This document shows, piece after piece, positions 25,801 to 37,544 of a DNA stretch of 64,000 bases. Below the pieces are notes generated by a model that saw only the letters and a program-made list of their open reading frames with translations, ran no database searches and was not told the origin of the DNA. Location of the stretch: NCBI RefSeq assembly GCF_001577835.2, contig NC_029518.1, positions 37,463,830 to 37,527,829 on the forward strand, given 5' to 3'. Position numbers and translations under genes: made by a program. How positions within the stretch are numbered: the stretch's first letter is position 1; every line of letters begins with the position of its first letter. The DNA comes from Coturnix japonica (taxonomy: Eukaryota > Chordata > Aves > Galliformes > Phasianidae).

Positions 25801-28800
25801 TGTATAAACTCACTCTCTCCCTTCTATCTAAAGTCTCTCAGATCTTTGACGGCTGCTTCCAGAAAGTCATACATCCAATAGACCAGAGACAATTGACTAA
25901 ACAAACCAATATACGTGAAATTAGTCTTCTGTAGTTCCTTATCTGGCAGCCATTTTTTTCACCTGTACCCTAATGTGGGGATAAAGCCATCTTTAGAATT
26001 TGTGCTCTACTCAGCTACCAAGTTTAGTACCAAGTTTCACCTGTTTGTTTCAACAGCAATTGTGACTTCAAAAAACAACGCCTTGGTGATTTTTCACTCG
26101 AACAGACAGCAGTCCACATGATGGCTCCCTCTGAGGAGCGCTATACAGCACTACTGGCGTTAAAAAGTGTCCCACAATGACAGTAGTACTTAACAAATGC
26201 CACCCTGCAGAGCTTTCACTTTGGCTAAACTAAATGATATTCCTGCAGATGCTAAAGGAAATTAGAAATGTTTAAAAGATTGCAATTAAATGCATTGAGT
26301 AATTCCTCACCTACGCAGATAGCCATGAAGACACATACACTAACTAGGCCAACTGATCCAACCACTGTGGAAGTTGTGTTCCCCATGTCCTTACAACGCC
26401 CATTTCTGATGGTTATTCTCTTTTTAAGAGTACCAAGTCTGCCTCCCAGTTCCAAATATGAATCCAGTGCATTTTCTATGCTTGTATGAAGTCAAGAGAA
26501 AGGCAAGTGTATGGCAGGCAGCACTTCATGTGTCCAATAGCCTCACTGAAATGAGATTCTCTCATTTTAATAGCACCACCTTTTTGGTGTGCTGCCACCT
26601 CTGTGTCTCTCCCCTGTATTCTCCAGAAAGGAGTCCCTGAGTCTAACCTCTTCCATCAACAGAAAGATGCCATGGCCAATGGCAACACCTCCTGCCATTG
26701 CAAATAGCATCACACAGCAAAGAGAAGGGTCTGGGAATTAACTCTCTAGATCACATGATCTAGATCCCAGGCAGATCAAATGCTTTCTGCTCTCTAATAC
26801 TGTAGATTAAATGGTCTGGTTTAATAGCATTTCTGTTCATATAGTCAAATTATTGTTAAAATATAGTTAAATACCTTGTGTACCCACCAGAATGTCACCC
26901 TTCCTTCTCACACTCCTTTAAAGAACTAATGAGACTCAATGGCAGACTCTTGTACTCAGATTATACTCCACCATTCCTCTGCTTTACTATGGATAAGAGC
27001 AGAAGAAAGATAATGAAACTGAGTCATTGCCTTCCCTCCCTGACAACCACACATGCTCTCAATCTGTAGGCTTTCTCTGCACCACAGCTTGCTATGTGGA
27101 TCATAGTGAGTCCATCCTGATTATCATTAAAATGATTTTTTATCTGCCATTACTTTCATTTTGAAAAATGTACCAACCTCTCCAGACTATTTATGTGCTT
27201 ATTCACTGACAGTATCTCGCTTTAATACTGAACACAAGATAGAATAGTGATAAACGTATGAGAAATGTAGCCCCAACAAAAGACTCTGAGTACTTTATAG
27301 CAGTAATTGTATCCTAAAGATCTGTAAAATACAGCATGCAGGCTTGACATAAATAAAGAGCATTCCAGAGCAGTGGAATTCTTCTTTGTTTTCATGTAAG
27401 TACTCTTTAGGTGCTCTAGGATAGAGTTGAAGATTTATGGCATATCTGTGACAGCTAATTTGTATGCAGTTTGAAAATGAACACCTAAAACCAGGCAAGT
27501 ATATTATTACATCCCCGGAACAAATTTAAGGTAACACAAAAGAAGAAAGGATCTTTACTTGGTGTCTCAGAAGATGACAGAATAAGCAGACCGAAGTAAA
27601 TGAAGAAAAAAAGGCAGGTTTGGATAGGGTTGAGGTAAACACTTTTGAGTGAGTTTTCTAGCAGCACGTTGAGAAAGCCAGGGAGAGAGCTGGAATGGAT
27701 CGCCTTCAGGAAATGTTTTCTCTCTCTGTCCTGACAAGAAGTCTAGGATGTATTCTCTATTAGCCTGGATTTTCAGCAGCTGATGAAATGCTTACTGGTC
27801 ATTTCTGAAAGCTAATAAATTAGAAAGGGAAAAAAAAAAAATCACTGAAGGGCAGTTACTAACTCATCAAGGCAATTTCTTCTGCCAAGACTGGCTAAAA
27901 CTTCAGTTTGGAAAACTGACTCCACATAAACTTATTTCCCTGGGTTCGTGTTAAGGCATGATAATGTGTTAATGTTGCTTTTTTGAAGATAATTCATAAT
28001 TTAATACAGTAATATTAAGAAACCATCTGCTACCAGATGTTACCTCCTCAGCTGAAATCCCAGTCAGTACACTCTAGGGTGGCTTTCACTTTGCCATAGC
28101 CAGAGTTCTTGCTTTCTATGCACACCATCACGCTACACCAAAGACTGTAATTCAGCACAATTCCCTGCATAGATAAGACAACCAGACAAAAACTGAAATA
28201 GTGCAGGAAGAACTTCACAGATACTTATGCTACACCAGTTCTATTCTGCACGGTCAGCTTTCTTTTCCTGAAGGCAATTACCAAACATTGCCTGTGGACA
28301 TTTATTTATTTTTTTTTTACATCTTAAATTACCCTTTTTTTTCCTCTGGTATCAAATATTCTCTGTAAGATCAGCACATTGTAAACTGCATTTTTTTCCT
28401 CTTTTCAGAGTTCCAGACAGAGTTACAGTCGAAAGTGTCTTACCTATCACAGCAGATAAAAAATGAAAGCAGTGTGTATTGATTAATAGCCAGAATTTGA
28501 TAGAGAAATGTCAACAGAAGCATGCCCCATGAGAACCTGTGGGGCCATCAAGATCAAAACAACAAGTGTCACTAGAATTTGATTGTAAAACATAGCAGAG
28601 AGGAAAAGAAGGGGAGGGCAGTACTTGTACAGTCAAAAACAATTTCGATAGTCTTTCTGGAGAATATTTGTACCATGACATGGCCAGCATTGTCAATCTG
28701 GCATCTGAACTTTCTAGAACTCTACCTCCAAACATAACAATGAAATAACCCGAAGTATTTCCTTCAGAGAATATTTAGAAACATGTGGGGTTTGATCCTG

Positions 28801-31800
28801 AAGTAAACAAGCAGATGTGGAAAGCTCTGGGTCCTTAGCAAAATCTAACCCCACTACACAGCTTCCCAAAGATAGCAGGAATTTGTTCAGATAAAAATGC
28901 CACTCCCGAACCAAACTCAGACCTCCATTTGCTGCTCAAAAATAGGTCTTTGATCTCCAACCTTTCTTACTCAGTTTGTTAACTTTCAGGCGCCTCTGCA
29001 CTTCCTGGTCTCAGGCCCGACAGGAAATGGAAGTACCAAAATACCGTGAAAATGGCTGCCGCCTGTGGTAAGTCTGGTCTGGCTGAAGAAGTGGAAATGC
29101 TAGCAAAGTCCTGAGAGAGCCAGATCTTGAAAAGTCTTGTAGCCTGATTTCCAAACCAACAGAGTTTGGATAGGTTTTGGATAGCAGCTAAACCTACAGG
29201 GGCTTCTCAAAGCAAACCAAACCCAAAGCTTTCAAGGAATAACCATTGCTGTTCTTCAAGGTATTCAGTGGGCAACAGTGGAAGAATGAAAATTTCACAA
29301 CTGGCCAAGCATGTGTGATTTACCTCTTACGTTTCCTTTGTCCTGCTCTTCCTTCCCTACTGACAGCCATTTCCACTCTTTGCTTCTAGCTTTAAAATCT
29401 TCCAGGTGTGAGGTTGATTTGCCATCTCCATTATATATTCAATATAATAAGGTAAAGTTTATGTTGGCTGCATGCAGAAATATCATTTTTAACAGCTGAT
29501 CAAAGGTTTTACTGACTCTTTCAATAATAAATCCTCACAGGTTTTGGGTTTGTTTCTTTAATAAGAAATGTCTTGAGAGAGAATTTATAGCAAGGAGGCA
29601 TTGTTGAAAGTGCTTTATTTTCAGAGCTGATGTACCCTTGGTTGTACCAGTGCCCATTTGCAGTAACAATGCTATTAGGATCTGGAGCCACTTACAGTCT
29701 TATTTACGGTCTTGGTTTTTGAGTCAAAATTAGAGTAATTTTTCCAAATGTTTGGGTTTGCAGGCGCCATCCAAAGGGGTCCTTAACTTGGAAAGCTTTG
29801 ATTGTGTTTAGCTTCCCTTTACTGAACTACCTTAGTGGTTCATCCTATACTGGTGAGTGTTGTGGAAGCTATCCAGGGAATTAAATACTATTGAATACTC
29901 ACAAAGTATGTGCCAGAGGAGAAAAAGAAAATAATTATTCCCTGAAATATTCAGTCTCTGATTCAGGAAACTTTTAACAGGCAGAGGCGTTCATTTCGAG
30001 AAGTGATTTCAAGCAAACTTTCTTCCTTCGTAAGGTCTAAGATCAATATTATATAGAGAAAGACACGTGGTTCAGCGAGGCTTTGAAAGCATAACATTAA
30101 ATAGTTTGTGGTAAGTTACAAGTCATCAAGATTTTAAAATAAGAAACACTTGTGTCCCATTGTTTGTACAAGCACATGCACACACACAACACTGTAACAG
30201 AGATAAAAGCTAAACTGATGGTTCCAAAAACAGCAAAACAATGCCAAACTAAGTGTGGAGATAAGCGTGGTGATCTTAAACTTATACTTTCTTCAAAACA
30301 CTGTATTTCAAAACAAAAGTACCTATAACCTCACATATTACACTGATGCAATATGCCAATAAGGCTCAGCTATCCCCAGTTTTCTACACCCAGAAAGAAG
30401 AGGTGTGTATCATAAAGCAGCATCAAAAAAGCATTCCAACAGTGCACTACAAGAATTCCAGACTATTACCTGCCTTTCCATAAACAAGGTAGAAGTGAAG
30501 ATATTTTGTGGAAGAATGTTTTACATTATTATTTGACACAAGGGGAGCTAAAAACAGGAGCAGCCAAATTGGCTACAGTCCCTCCAAATCTCACACTTTC
30601 TTATGAGACAACTCCCAGTCTACCTTCCAAAAACGAAAGCCATTGTTCTGTTGCCAATGTTTGTTTATTTGAAGTAATAAGTAGAATACTAAATAATGCT
30701 CCCCTCCCGCCATCCATCCCTGTGGCTCAGTTAGTAATTCAGAACTGGAATATCATGTTTCCCCCAACTGTGCCTATTTCTGCAATATGCTTCTACACAG
30801 GAGACAAGTCCAGAAGCAACTTTAGCAAAGAGTAATTTTTGACCGCAAGAGGCCAAGATTGCTACAAGTTTCAAGTAGCTTTGGGCTATGTCTAAGCCAG
30901 TGAACCCACAAATACTTCAAAATTCTCAGATCCTGGTGCATATCTTGGCTTCCCCAAAACAATTCAGCTCTTCCTTCATGCCTCTACTTCGCTCTGGCAC
31001 ACAGATGGTGACCTAAGCATGTTCTATCTGAGTTCACAGTTTGGTCAGAGAGGAACAAGTCATTCACTCATTTTAGATGTAGCCATGAGGACCTGAGGAC
31101 CATATTCTAGACTGACTGATGCAACTACCTGCTAGCTACTTAGATATATCCATCTGCCAAACACCGACCTGATGGCTATTATCGAAGTTGTAGGGAGCTA
31201 TATGCTCATCGCTCTCTGTGAACCTGCATTCACACATGACCTTTTTTTCCTTCATGAGGGAAATCTAATACAAAAAATTATTCGTAATTAAACAAGGATA
31301 CAGGTCTAATATACTTGCTCTACTCCTGGAACTAGCACGGACATCAAGCTAAAACAGCTCAGAAAGTTGTTTTGCCAAATTAAAAACATAAGGACAGGTG
31401 CTGGTGCCCTCCCTGCCCAGCCATCACCCAGTTTGTCTCTCAGAACCCAGGGCCGTAGGCCATAATAAATAAATAAATGGGATTCATACACACAGCTTCT
31501 GAAAGAATGACACTGATGCCAGGAGCATCATTAAAGTAACTCTTGCCAGAGGAAACATGAACTGTACTATCACAAAGTTGCTACGGTTCATCTTATGGCA
31601 GATTTACCACTGTGGTTAAGGAAATTGTGCCTCTGCTGTTACTGCCACCACCTGGCAAGCCGCATATCCCTCACAGAGTGCTATCGCTGGGGATAGGCAC
31701 AACCTTCCCTATAATCATCCTGCAGTTTTCATGAAACTCTCATCCAGACAGAGGGGACAAGACATAGGGAAGTGTTCTGTCCCTATGGCATCTGGTTATT

Positions 31801-33155
31801 TTTCTTTCTAATTCTTCCAACCACAAATAAGGGGTGGAAACTTAATCTGATGCACAGAAAAGTAGTTCTCTATCATTAAATAAGGGCACAGCAGGTGAAA
31901 AGGAAGTCATACATTTCCCTGTTGTTCCTACATGGCCTGGGTTTGGTTTTCGCTATAACTGTGCAGATCTCACTCACGAGTATCTGAGAAATGTGTGGGA
32001 AGCCTGTGAGCTATAAGCAAAATGACTGTGGGAGTGAAGAATGATTTAGTGATGGTACTTGTTGCTGTTACAGCGTTGTTGGTTTGGTTTTGTTTAAACA
32101 GGGAAGTACACACATGGCAGAAAGTAAACCTGCCTCGTGCCACCAGAACTCAAAGTTTAGTCTTGCAAGAAGTGCCGAGTATGTGTGCATGAGCGTGTAT
32201 GTACTGTTTTCTTACTGCGGGTGTCTGTTGGCTCATTACTCATTTTATGGAGTATCATAACATATGCTGCTACTTGTATGAGCTGGCCATCTCTGTAAGA
32301 AGAGCACAGCCAGCAGGAAGATCAGCATGGGCTCACTATAGCCCAACACCAACGTGTCCTGCTCTTCCTATGTTTGGCTTTTGCTCAGATTGAAAGCTTA
32401 AAGCCTCTAGCATCAATGCCTCTTTGGTAGCAGGGGGTTGGGGATTCCACCAGTACTCACTTCTCTGATCATGGTTCATAAAGACGCGCACTACTGTAAG
32501 GTGCAGAAATGAGTGATGCACACTCTGGCTGGGCGAGAGGGGGAACGGAGAGGTTGTAGACAACTCTGCATCAGCTGACATCAAACGCATCCACACGAGC
32601 TGATGCCATTTAATTTTTAAAGGGTTTTCCTAAGTGCCCTCAGCCAGATTTTTATTCCTCCAGCTTTAAGGAGGCAGACAGCCACCCACTGAACAACAGT
32701 TAACATTCATCAGAGCCTTACAGACACACATGGAGAGGCTCTGGTGTCATTTCACTCAGGGATCATTAATAAGTGATGTAACGGCCACCATCACTCCTAT
32801 TTTACATTTGGACATATTCAGTATTTCTAGTTCACTTCTATACTAATATTCAGAACTTCTAAAAGGCATTTTAGTAATAACATAACATGTAGTCTCTTTC
32901 AAACTTCTTTTACACATTTGTGGAAGTGAACTTGGAATTGAATTACAGCGTTACCCTGTTAACTGAAATAAGGTACCACCTGAGGGCCCATGGGTGCCTC
33001 AAATGAGGTGCTTTAAAAGCGAGAGAGAGAAAAAAATCACTGCGCTTTCTCTGTCCCTCTGCTGGAAATGTCACACGCTCTAAAATCCACAGAGCAAACT
33101 CATTCCTTCCAGATTTGTGACTGTCAGATTCTAATCTCCAAATCATTTCAAAACA

Positions 33156-33230
33156 GGGGGAAAAAAAAAAAAAAAAAAAAGAGAGAGAGAGAGAGAGAAA
33201 GAAAGAAAGAAAGAAAGAAAAAAAAAAAAG
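33156..33230. repeat. Compound (A)n(GA)n(GAAA)n tract
   Basis: Five G, twenty-plus A, nine GA units, then GAAA units and more A, giving about 75 bases of unbroken purine 0.6 kb from the CpG island. Lysine/arginine-rich frames across it are artefacts. Confidence 0.95.
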
Positions 33231-33589
33231 CAGTCCACCAAGATGAGAAGGCAAAACTTCCTCCGAAGAATTTCAGGTATGAACAGCTCAGCCTGCCCCC
33301 CTCTCACACACCTCCCACCCACGCCCCCCACACACAACTTCTCCTTGAGCTTTCTCTGTCCGCCCCCTCCCCACTGAAAAGAAAGATAAAAAGAAAGCAG
33401 CTCTCAGGATTTTACAGAAGGTTGTTTTTTTGTTTTTTTTCCTGAAAGACTGAGACAAAAATAGGGTTTATTTCACTTTGCAACTGCCTGTGACTTCAGC
33501 ATAATAAACTCCAAGGGGCACAGCCTTCACCAAAACACTTAGAAAACAGCTTCCAAGGGATACTCCTTGCCCGTTATGTTTACTCAAGC

Positions 33590-33860
33590 ACTTGTTTAAA
33601 AACATTTAAGGAAAATGTTTTTATTTCTACAGATTGCATTAATTATAGCTTTGCAAACACTGCGAGCCCTACAAGAAGGCTGCACTGAACTATTAGCTGC
33701 AAACCTCAGGTCTTGGCTGGAGAAGTGGTTGTGGCTTATTTAGCAAGCCTAATGAATTGGCTCACCCATCTCCACGCAGAGTTCCATGTTTAGCATCATG
33801 GAGTCTGGAATAGCCAACGAGGGCTGTTTCGAGCCGCTTTATAAGCAAAAATAAAATGAA
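33590..33860. promoter_or_regulatory. Candidate intronic regulatory block next to the SMOC2 CpG island
   Basis: Just inside intron 1, between a purine microsatellite and the CpG island, lies about 270 bases of complex, repeat-free sequence. It contains homeodomain-type ATTAATTA/TAATGAATTGG cores near 33637-33760 and a TATAAA-like motif (minus strand, near 33840). The absence of repeats beside a developmental gene promoter is the only argument for function. No conservation data are available here. Confidence 0.2.
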
Positions 33861-35040
33861 ATCGGTCAACCAAAGGCGGTCCGCAAGCAGACCTCACTGC
33901 AGCGCTCTTCCCCTCTGGGGAAAGAGAAGCGGCACCACGGGCATAAACTTTGGCCCGAAACTCTGCGGAGACCCACAGGAAACTTCCACTGGGCTCCCAA
34001 GGGCTGCGCTCCCCTGGCAGAAGCGCGGTGCCCGCTGCAAGAAGGGACGGCCGGGCGGGGCGGATGGGTCCCTCCGTGCCGGGGCAGCGGCGGCCGCCGG
34101 CTCAGGTGCGCCCCGTTGCCGGAGCGGCGGTCAGCCTTACCGTGAGTGCGGAGAGCTTCTGGGCCGGCACAGCGGGGAGCAGCTCGGGCAGCAGCAGCAG
34201 TAGCGGCACCCACATCCTGGGGCGGCGGCGGGCAGCAGCTCCGGGAAGCGAAGGAGGGGGACTCTCCCCGGGATGTCGCTCCCCCCGACGCCCGCTCTCC
34301 GGCTGGGAGGTCCCAGCTCAGGTCCTTTCCTAGTTTTTAGCCCCCACCCCTCGAAGCTCGGGGCCGGGCGCGCAGCCGGCAGTTTTCCCCCTCTCCGCGT
34401 CTGCCGGGCAGGGAGCAGCAGCTCGGAGATGCTCCCTACCTCCTCCTCCCCCGAGGCTCCGCGTCTCCGGGCCGCCCTTTCTCCCCTCCGGCCGCGTCTA
34501 CCCAGCAGCGGGGGAAGAGGAGGTAAAGTTGGAGGGGTGTGTGTTGGGGGGAAAGCTGGACCCTCCCACACCTCCCCACCGCTGTCCGCCGCCTGCGAGG
34601 GGAAGGCACTGCCGCTGCGGCGGGGCTGGCGGTGTGCGACCACGCCGAAACGCCCGTTCCCTTTTCCTCTTATCCTCCCCCTGCCCAGCCCGGCCTCCGC
34701 TTTCTCCTCCCAGACCTCGCCGGTTAACCCTCCCCGATGCTCCGGGGGGGCGCCGGCTTGCCCCCCCTCTACCTCAGTGGGGCTCGTTCTCCCCCGCCTC
34801 CTCCTGCAGCACCACGCACAAATCCGAGCAGCGCTGGCTGGGGGGCTGAGCCCCGACCCCTGCCCGGGACACCCGGTAGCGGAGCCCGTGGGAGGGCGCG
34901 GGGCCGCCGGGGGTGACACACGCACACGCGCTCGCACACGCACTTGCACACACGGAGAGCAGCGGGCGCTGCTCGCACGGAGCGGAACACCCCGAGGAGC
35001 TGCAGGTTGCTCCGCATGCAGTCTGCGCCAGGTGAAATCT
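33860..35040 (-). promoter_or_regulatory. SMOC2: CpG island and presumed SMOC2 promoter/5' UTR
   Basis: This is the only extended GC-rich, CpG-dense stretch in an otherwise AT-rich window. It surrounds the SMOC2 signal-peptide exon and extends several hundred bases upstream of it on the minus strand (34216 to about 35040). GC-box-like G/C runs are frequent and no clear TATA box was seen upstream of the exon, consistent with a CpG-type promoter with dispersed start sites. The exact transcription start cannot be placed from sequence alone. Near 34915-34960 the island contains a CA/CG-rich dinucleotide-like stretch. Long open frames in this island on both strands reflect base composition, not genes. 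Confidence 0.8.
34141..34215 (-). CDS. SMOC2: SMOC2 first coding exon (signal peptide exon)
   Basis: Read on the minus strand, an ATG at 34215-34213 opens a 25-codon exon. It encodes a hydrophobic leader (MWVPLLLLLPELLPAVPA) followed by QKLSALT, and ends exactly at a strong donor (ACG then GTAAGG at 34140-34135). Human SMOC2 begins with a leader ending PVPAQKFSALT, followed at the exon junction by FLRVDQD, so the match covers the leader style, the mature N-terminus and the splice phase (0). SMOC1 differs here. The -3 base of the start context is A. SMOC2 is a secreted SPARC-related calcium-binding protein with follistatin-like, thyroglobulin type-1 and EF-hand domains, and it acts in the extracellular matrix. 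None of those later domains is in the window. The exon sits inside a CpG island, as expected for the promoter-proximal exon. The call rests on a short but distinctive peptide and on memory of the human protein. Confidence 0.82.
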
Positions 35041-35697
35041 CCCTCCTGGCAAGTTTTGCGCTTTTCTCCCTTGTCTTTCGGGAAGCACGTAGAGAGATTT
35101 TCTTATTTCCTCACTTTGACTTCCCCTGACTTCCTGAAACAAAGCGTTTTTACTGCATTTTTGTCAATGAAGGAGTCGCCCGCTCCTCCCCTGAGACCCG
35201 CAGCTCTCTGCCAGCCTGCAGCGATCCGCGTGGCTCAGTGGTTCTTTATTCTTCGGGTGCGTTCATCTTTGGGAGGATACAAAGTAGTGCACACGCAGCA
35301 CACGAGTGGCATTTCCCCCAGGAGTCCAGATCTGACCTCGCTGGCCAGTCATAACTCCTGGGGATGGAGCAGCAGCCTCATGCACGGTGAACCAAGGCAG
35401 AGAGAAGTGGAAATCAACTGAAGACAGATTTCCGTGCCCTGCTTGCAATAGACACAGCTGGCTGGACCTCCATCAGCCTCCCTCTAGCAGCACCTCGCAA
35501 ATGCTAGCAGGGATAGCAGATTGCCATTTGCTGCAGTAAGCAGAGCAGGATCTTTTTTTTCCAGCTGTTTCCTCTCAGCTGGGAGGTGGTAAAACCATGT
35601 GATATTGTTTCTGTCTGAACTAGGAGTGTTTATCCTTGTGACCATGCTTCCAGACATCCATGCTTGTGTCCCCTCTAGCTAGGCCCTGTCCTAGAGT

Positions 35698-35935
35698 CAC
35701 ACAGAATCACAGAACCTTAGGAGTTGGAAGAGACCTCTGGAGATCACATAGTCCAAACCCCTGCTAAAGCAGGTTCCCTACAGTAGCAAAGGAAAGTGTC
35801 CAGTTGAGTTTTAAATACCTTCAGAGGAGACTCCACGACCTTTCTTAGCCACCAGTTATAGTGCTCCATCACTCCCACAGTAAAGAAGTTCTTCTTTGTG
35901 TTACCTCTTTATTACATCAGTTATCCTTCATGTGG
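35698..35935 (-). mobile_element. CR1 LINE 3'-end fragment
   Basis: CACAGAATCACAGAACCTTA, AGTTGGAAGAGACCTCTGGA, GCTAAAGCAGGTTCCCTACA and GTAAAGAAGTTCTTCTTTGT follow the CR1 end sequence in inverted orientation. It is related to the 60.2 kb copy but more diverged. The 5' limit is approximate. It lies just upstream of the SMOC2 CpG island. Confidence 0.88.
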
Positions 35936-36866
35936 ACCTAGTTCCACTCTCCTATAATCAAGCCTCTCATTCCTATTGTCTAGTCAATGAACTCATTGTC
36001 ATTGCAGCCCTCTTCTTTCTCCACCAATCTGTCTCAGTCTGTCTCCCTGTCCCATTCCAGGCCTTCTCATTGCCACACAGCCCTGCAGCCCCGTGGCTGC
36101 TTTCCCATCTGTCTACATGCTTTGTAGCTTGCTAATCCCATTGCCATTTCACCATCAGCTCAGTGTTCTGAGCACTGGTGCCATTCAGCTGGGCAAATGC
36201 AATACTCAGCAGATTAAAATAATAAATAGAATAATAGAATAAAAACTCATTGCTTAAATATAGATTATTAATTTGTCTACTGTCATTTTCCTGGCTTATT
36301 TCTCAAAAGAGATTTGACTATTCTACCTACAATTTCTTCTTACCTTTCTTTGCCTCCCATCCCGTAAGACATGAGCCTAAAGAAAATATTTTTAAATGAA
36401 AATGTGAGCCCAAGTGATAAAAATACCGACAAAGACTAAGCAAATGAAAATAGTAAAAGGCAAAGTGATTGTAACGAGCAGAGCTACCAGTCACCACCAT
36501 GGTGCTAAGAAGACTATCTGCCTTCAAGAACTTACAGTCTGATTAGATAAGAGTGTAATAAGGGAAAGAAATGTTATTCCTTGTTATAGGTGGGGGAAGG
36601 ACTATGAGAGGGTCATGTCATAATTCTTCACATGTTCATCTCTCATTTAAGAAGTGGGCAAATTTCCAGGAGGTCCCCTTTGCACAGATGGCACTGAAGG
36701 AAAACTTTGTTTTTCCTTTCTTGCTCCAGTTTGAGTGGTGGTTTTATCCAGAGAGCACAGCCCTCTCCCACAGCCTGATGTGTTCTGAGTCATGTCATGG
36801 TCAATTTTGAACTAGCCACTTCCTCATCCATGCTAGGACAGTGTCCAGACTTGATCTGTGTTGCAC

Positions 36867-37544
36867 TGAAAGAATTAGTAGGCAAAACCTTGGAATTGTA
36901 TGTAAGCTTTCTGAGGTCCTGTGTGGGTTCTTACACAATGAGACCCACATCTTCTCCTTTTCCCCAAGTCTTTCCAGAGCTGTGAACTCAGGAAGTTCTA
37001 GAAAGCAGTTCAAGTTGCTTAAATGATTGAGTCTAGCCGAGTAATCCTGTACAGTTTAACAGCAACAGATCTAAATATACACGAAATAGTGCAGTGCATT
37101 GGAGCATGACAACTTCCCTTTCCTATCTTTAATCAGGTCAGAAAAAGGAAAAGGAAATTATGTCTCATCTGTAGAGTTGTTCAGGCAGCTTTAAAATCCC
37201 ACAGACATTTGGCCATTCTGTATTAAATTCATCAGGATCATTCCAATAAGAATGCTGGAAATTCAAACTGAGAAGGGAAGAATTGTCTGACTCCTAGGTA
37301 TCAAGTCTACAGAAAGTAAATCCTCTTTTAAGTTTCAGTGCAGTGCTGTATGAACAGGGATGGACTGCCAGGTCCAAAAAGAGCTGTGTTGTTTGGCTGA
37401 GGTATGTAAGGATTCAGGAGTCTGCTTCTCATTGCAGGATCAGCTGGTTGGCAGAAGATAATACCATTTGTAGGAAGAAATTCTTTCTCTCCTATGGTTT
37501 TCTGACACTCACTTTGAAAGAATTAGTAGTCAAAACCTTGGAAT
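36867..37544 (+). repeat. Pair of 30-bp direct repeats
   Basis: Positions 36867-36896 and 37515-37544 are identical except for one base (G/T at the sixteenth position). They are 648 bases apart with unique sequence between them. No known element ends here. Confidence 0.9.

Larger units (their letters stand above)
1..34140 (-). other. SMOC2: SMOC2 intron 1 (partial)
   Basis: Everything left of the SMOC2 exon 1 donor is interpreted as the beginning of its first intron, running leftward off the window. On reading both strands I found no peptide resembling SMOC2 exon 2 (follistatin-like cysteine-rich block) or any other recognised coding exon. The interval is AT-rich and dominated by non-coding sequence: CR1 remnants at 2.1, 12.6, 19.2 and 22.2 kb, mariner remnants at 15.3 and 16.2 kb, and scattered homopolymer and purine tracts. 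Large stretches (roughly 2.4-12.6, 16.3-19.2 and 22.3-29.0 kb) show nothing recognisable beyond short simple repeats. A first-exon-like motif at 29.05 kb is treated separately. Confidence 0.65.

Noticed and set aside
33243-33281. ATG with short basic peptide ending at a CAG/GTATGA donor
   Set aside because: It follows a purine microsatellite and has no partner exon or known peptide.
34137-34949. 270-codon minus-strand open frame covering the SMOC2 exon in another frame
   Set aside because: It uses a frame different from the signal peptide frame, is low complexity, and ends at the true exon only by coincidence.
34273-35421. 382-codon open frame on the plus strand through the CpG island
   Set aside because: Pro/Ser/Arg/Gly-rich composition follows from GC content. 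It is antisense to the SMOC2 exon and promoter and has no recognisable domain.
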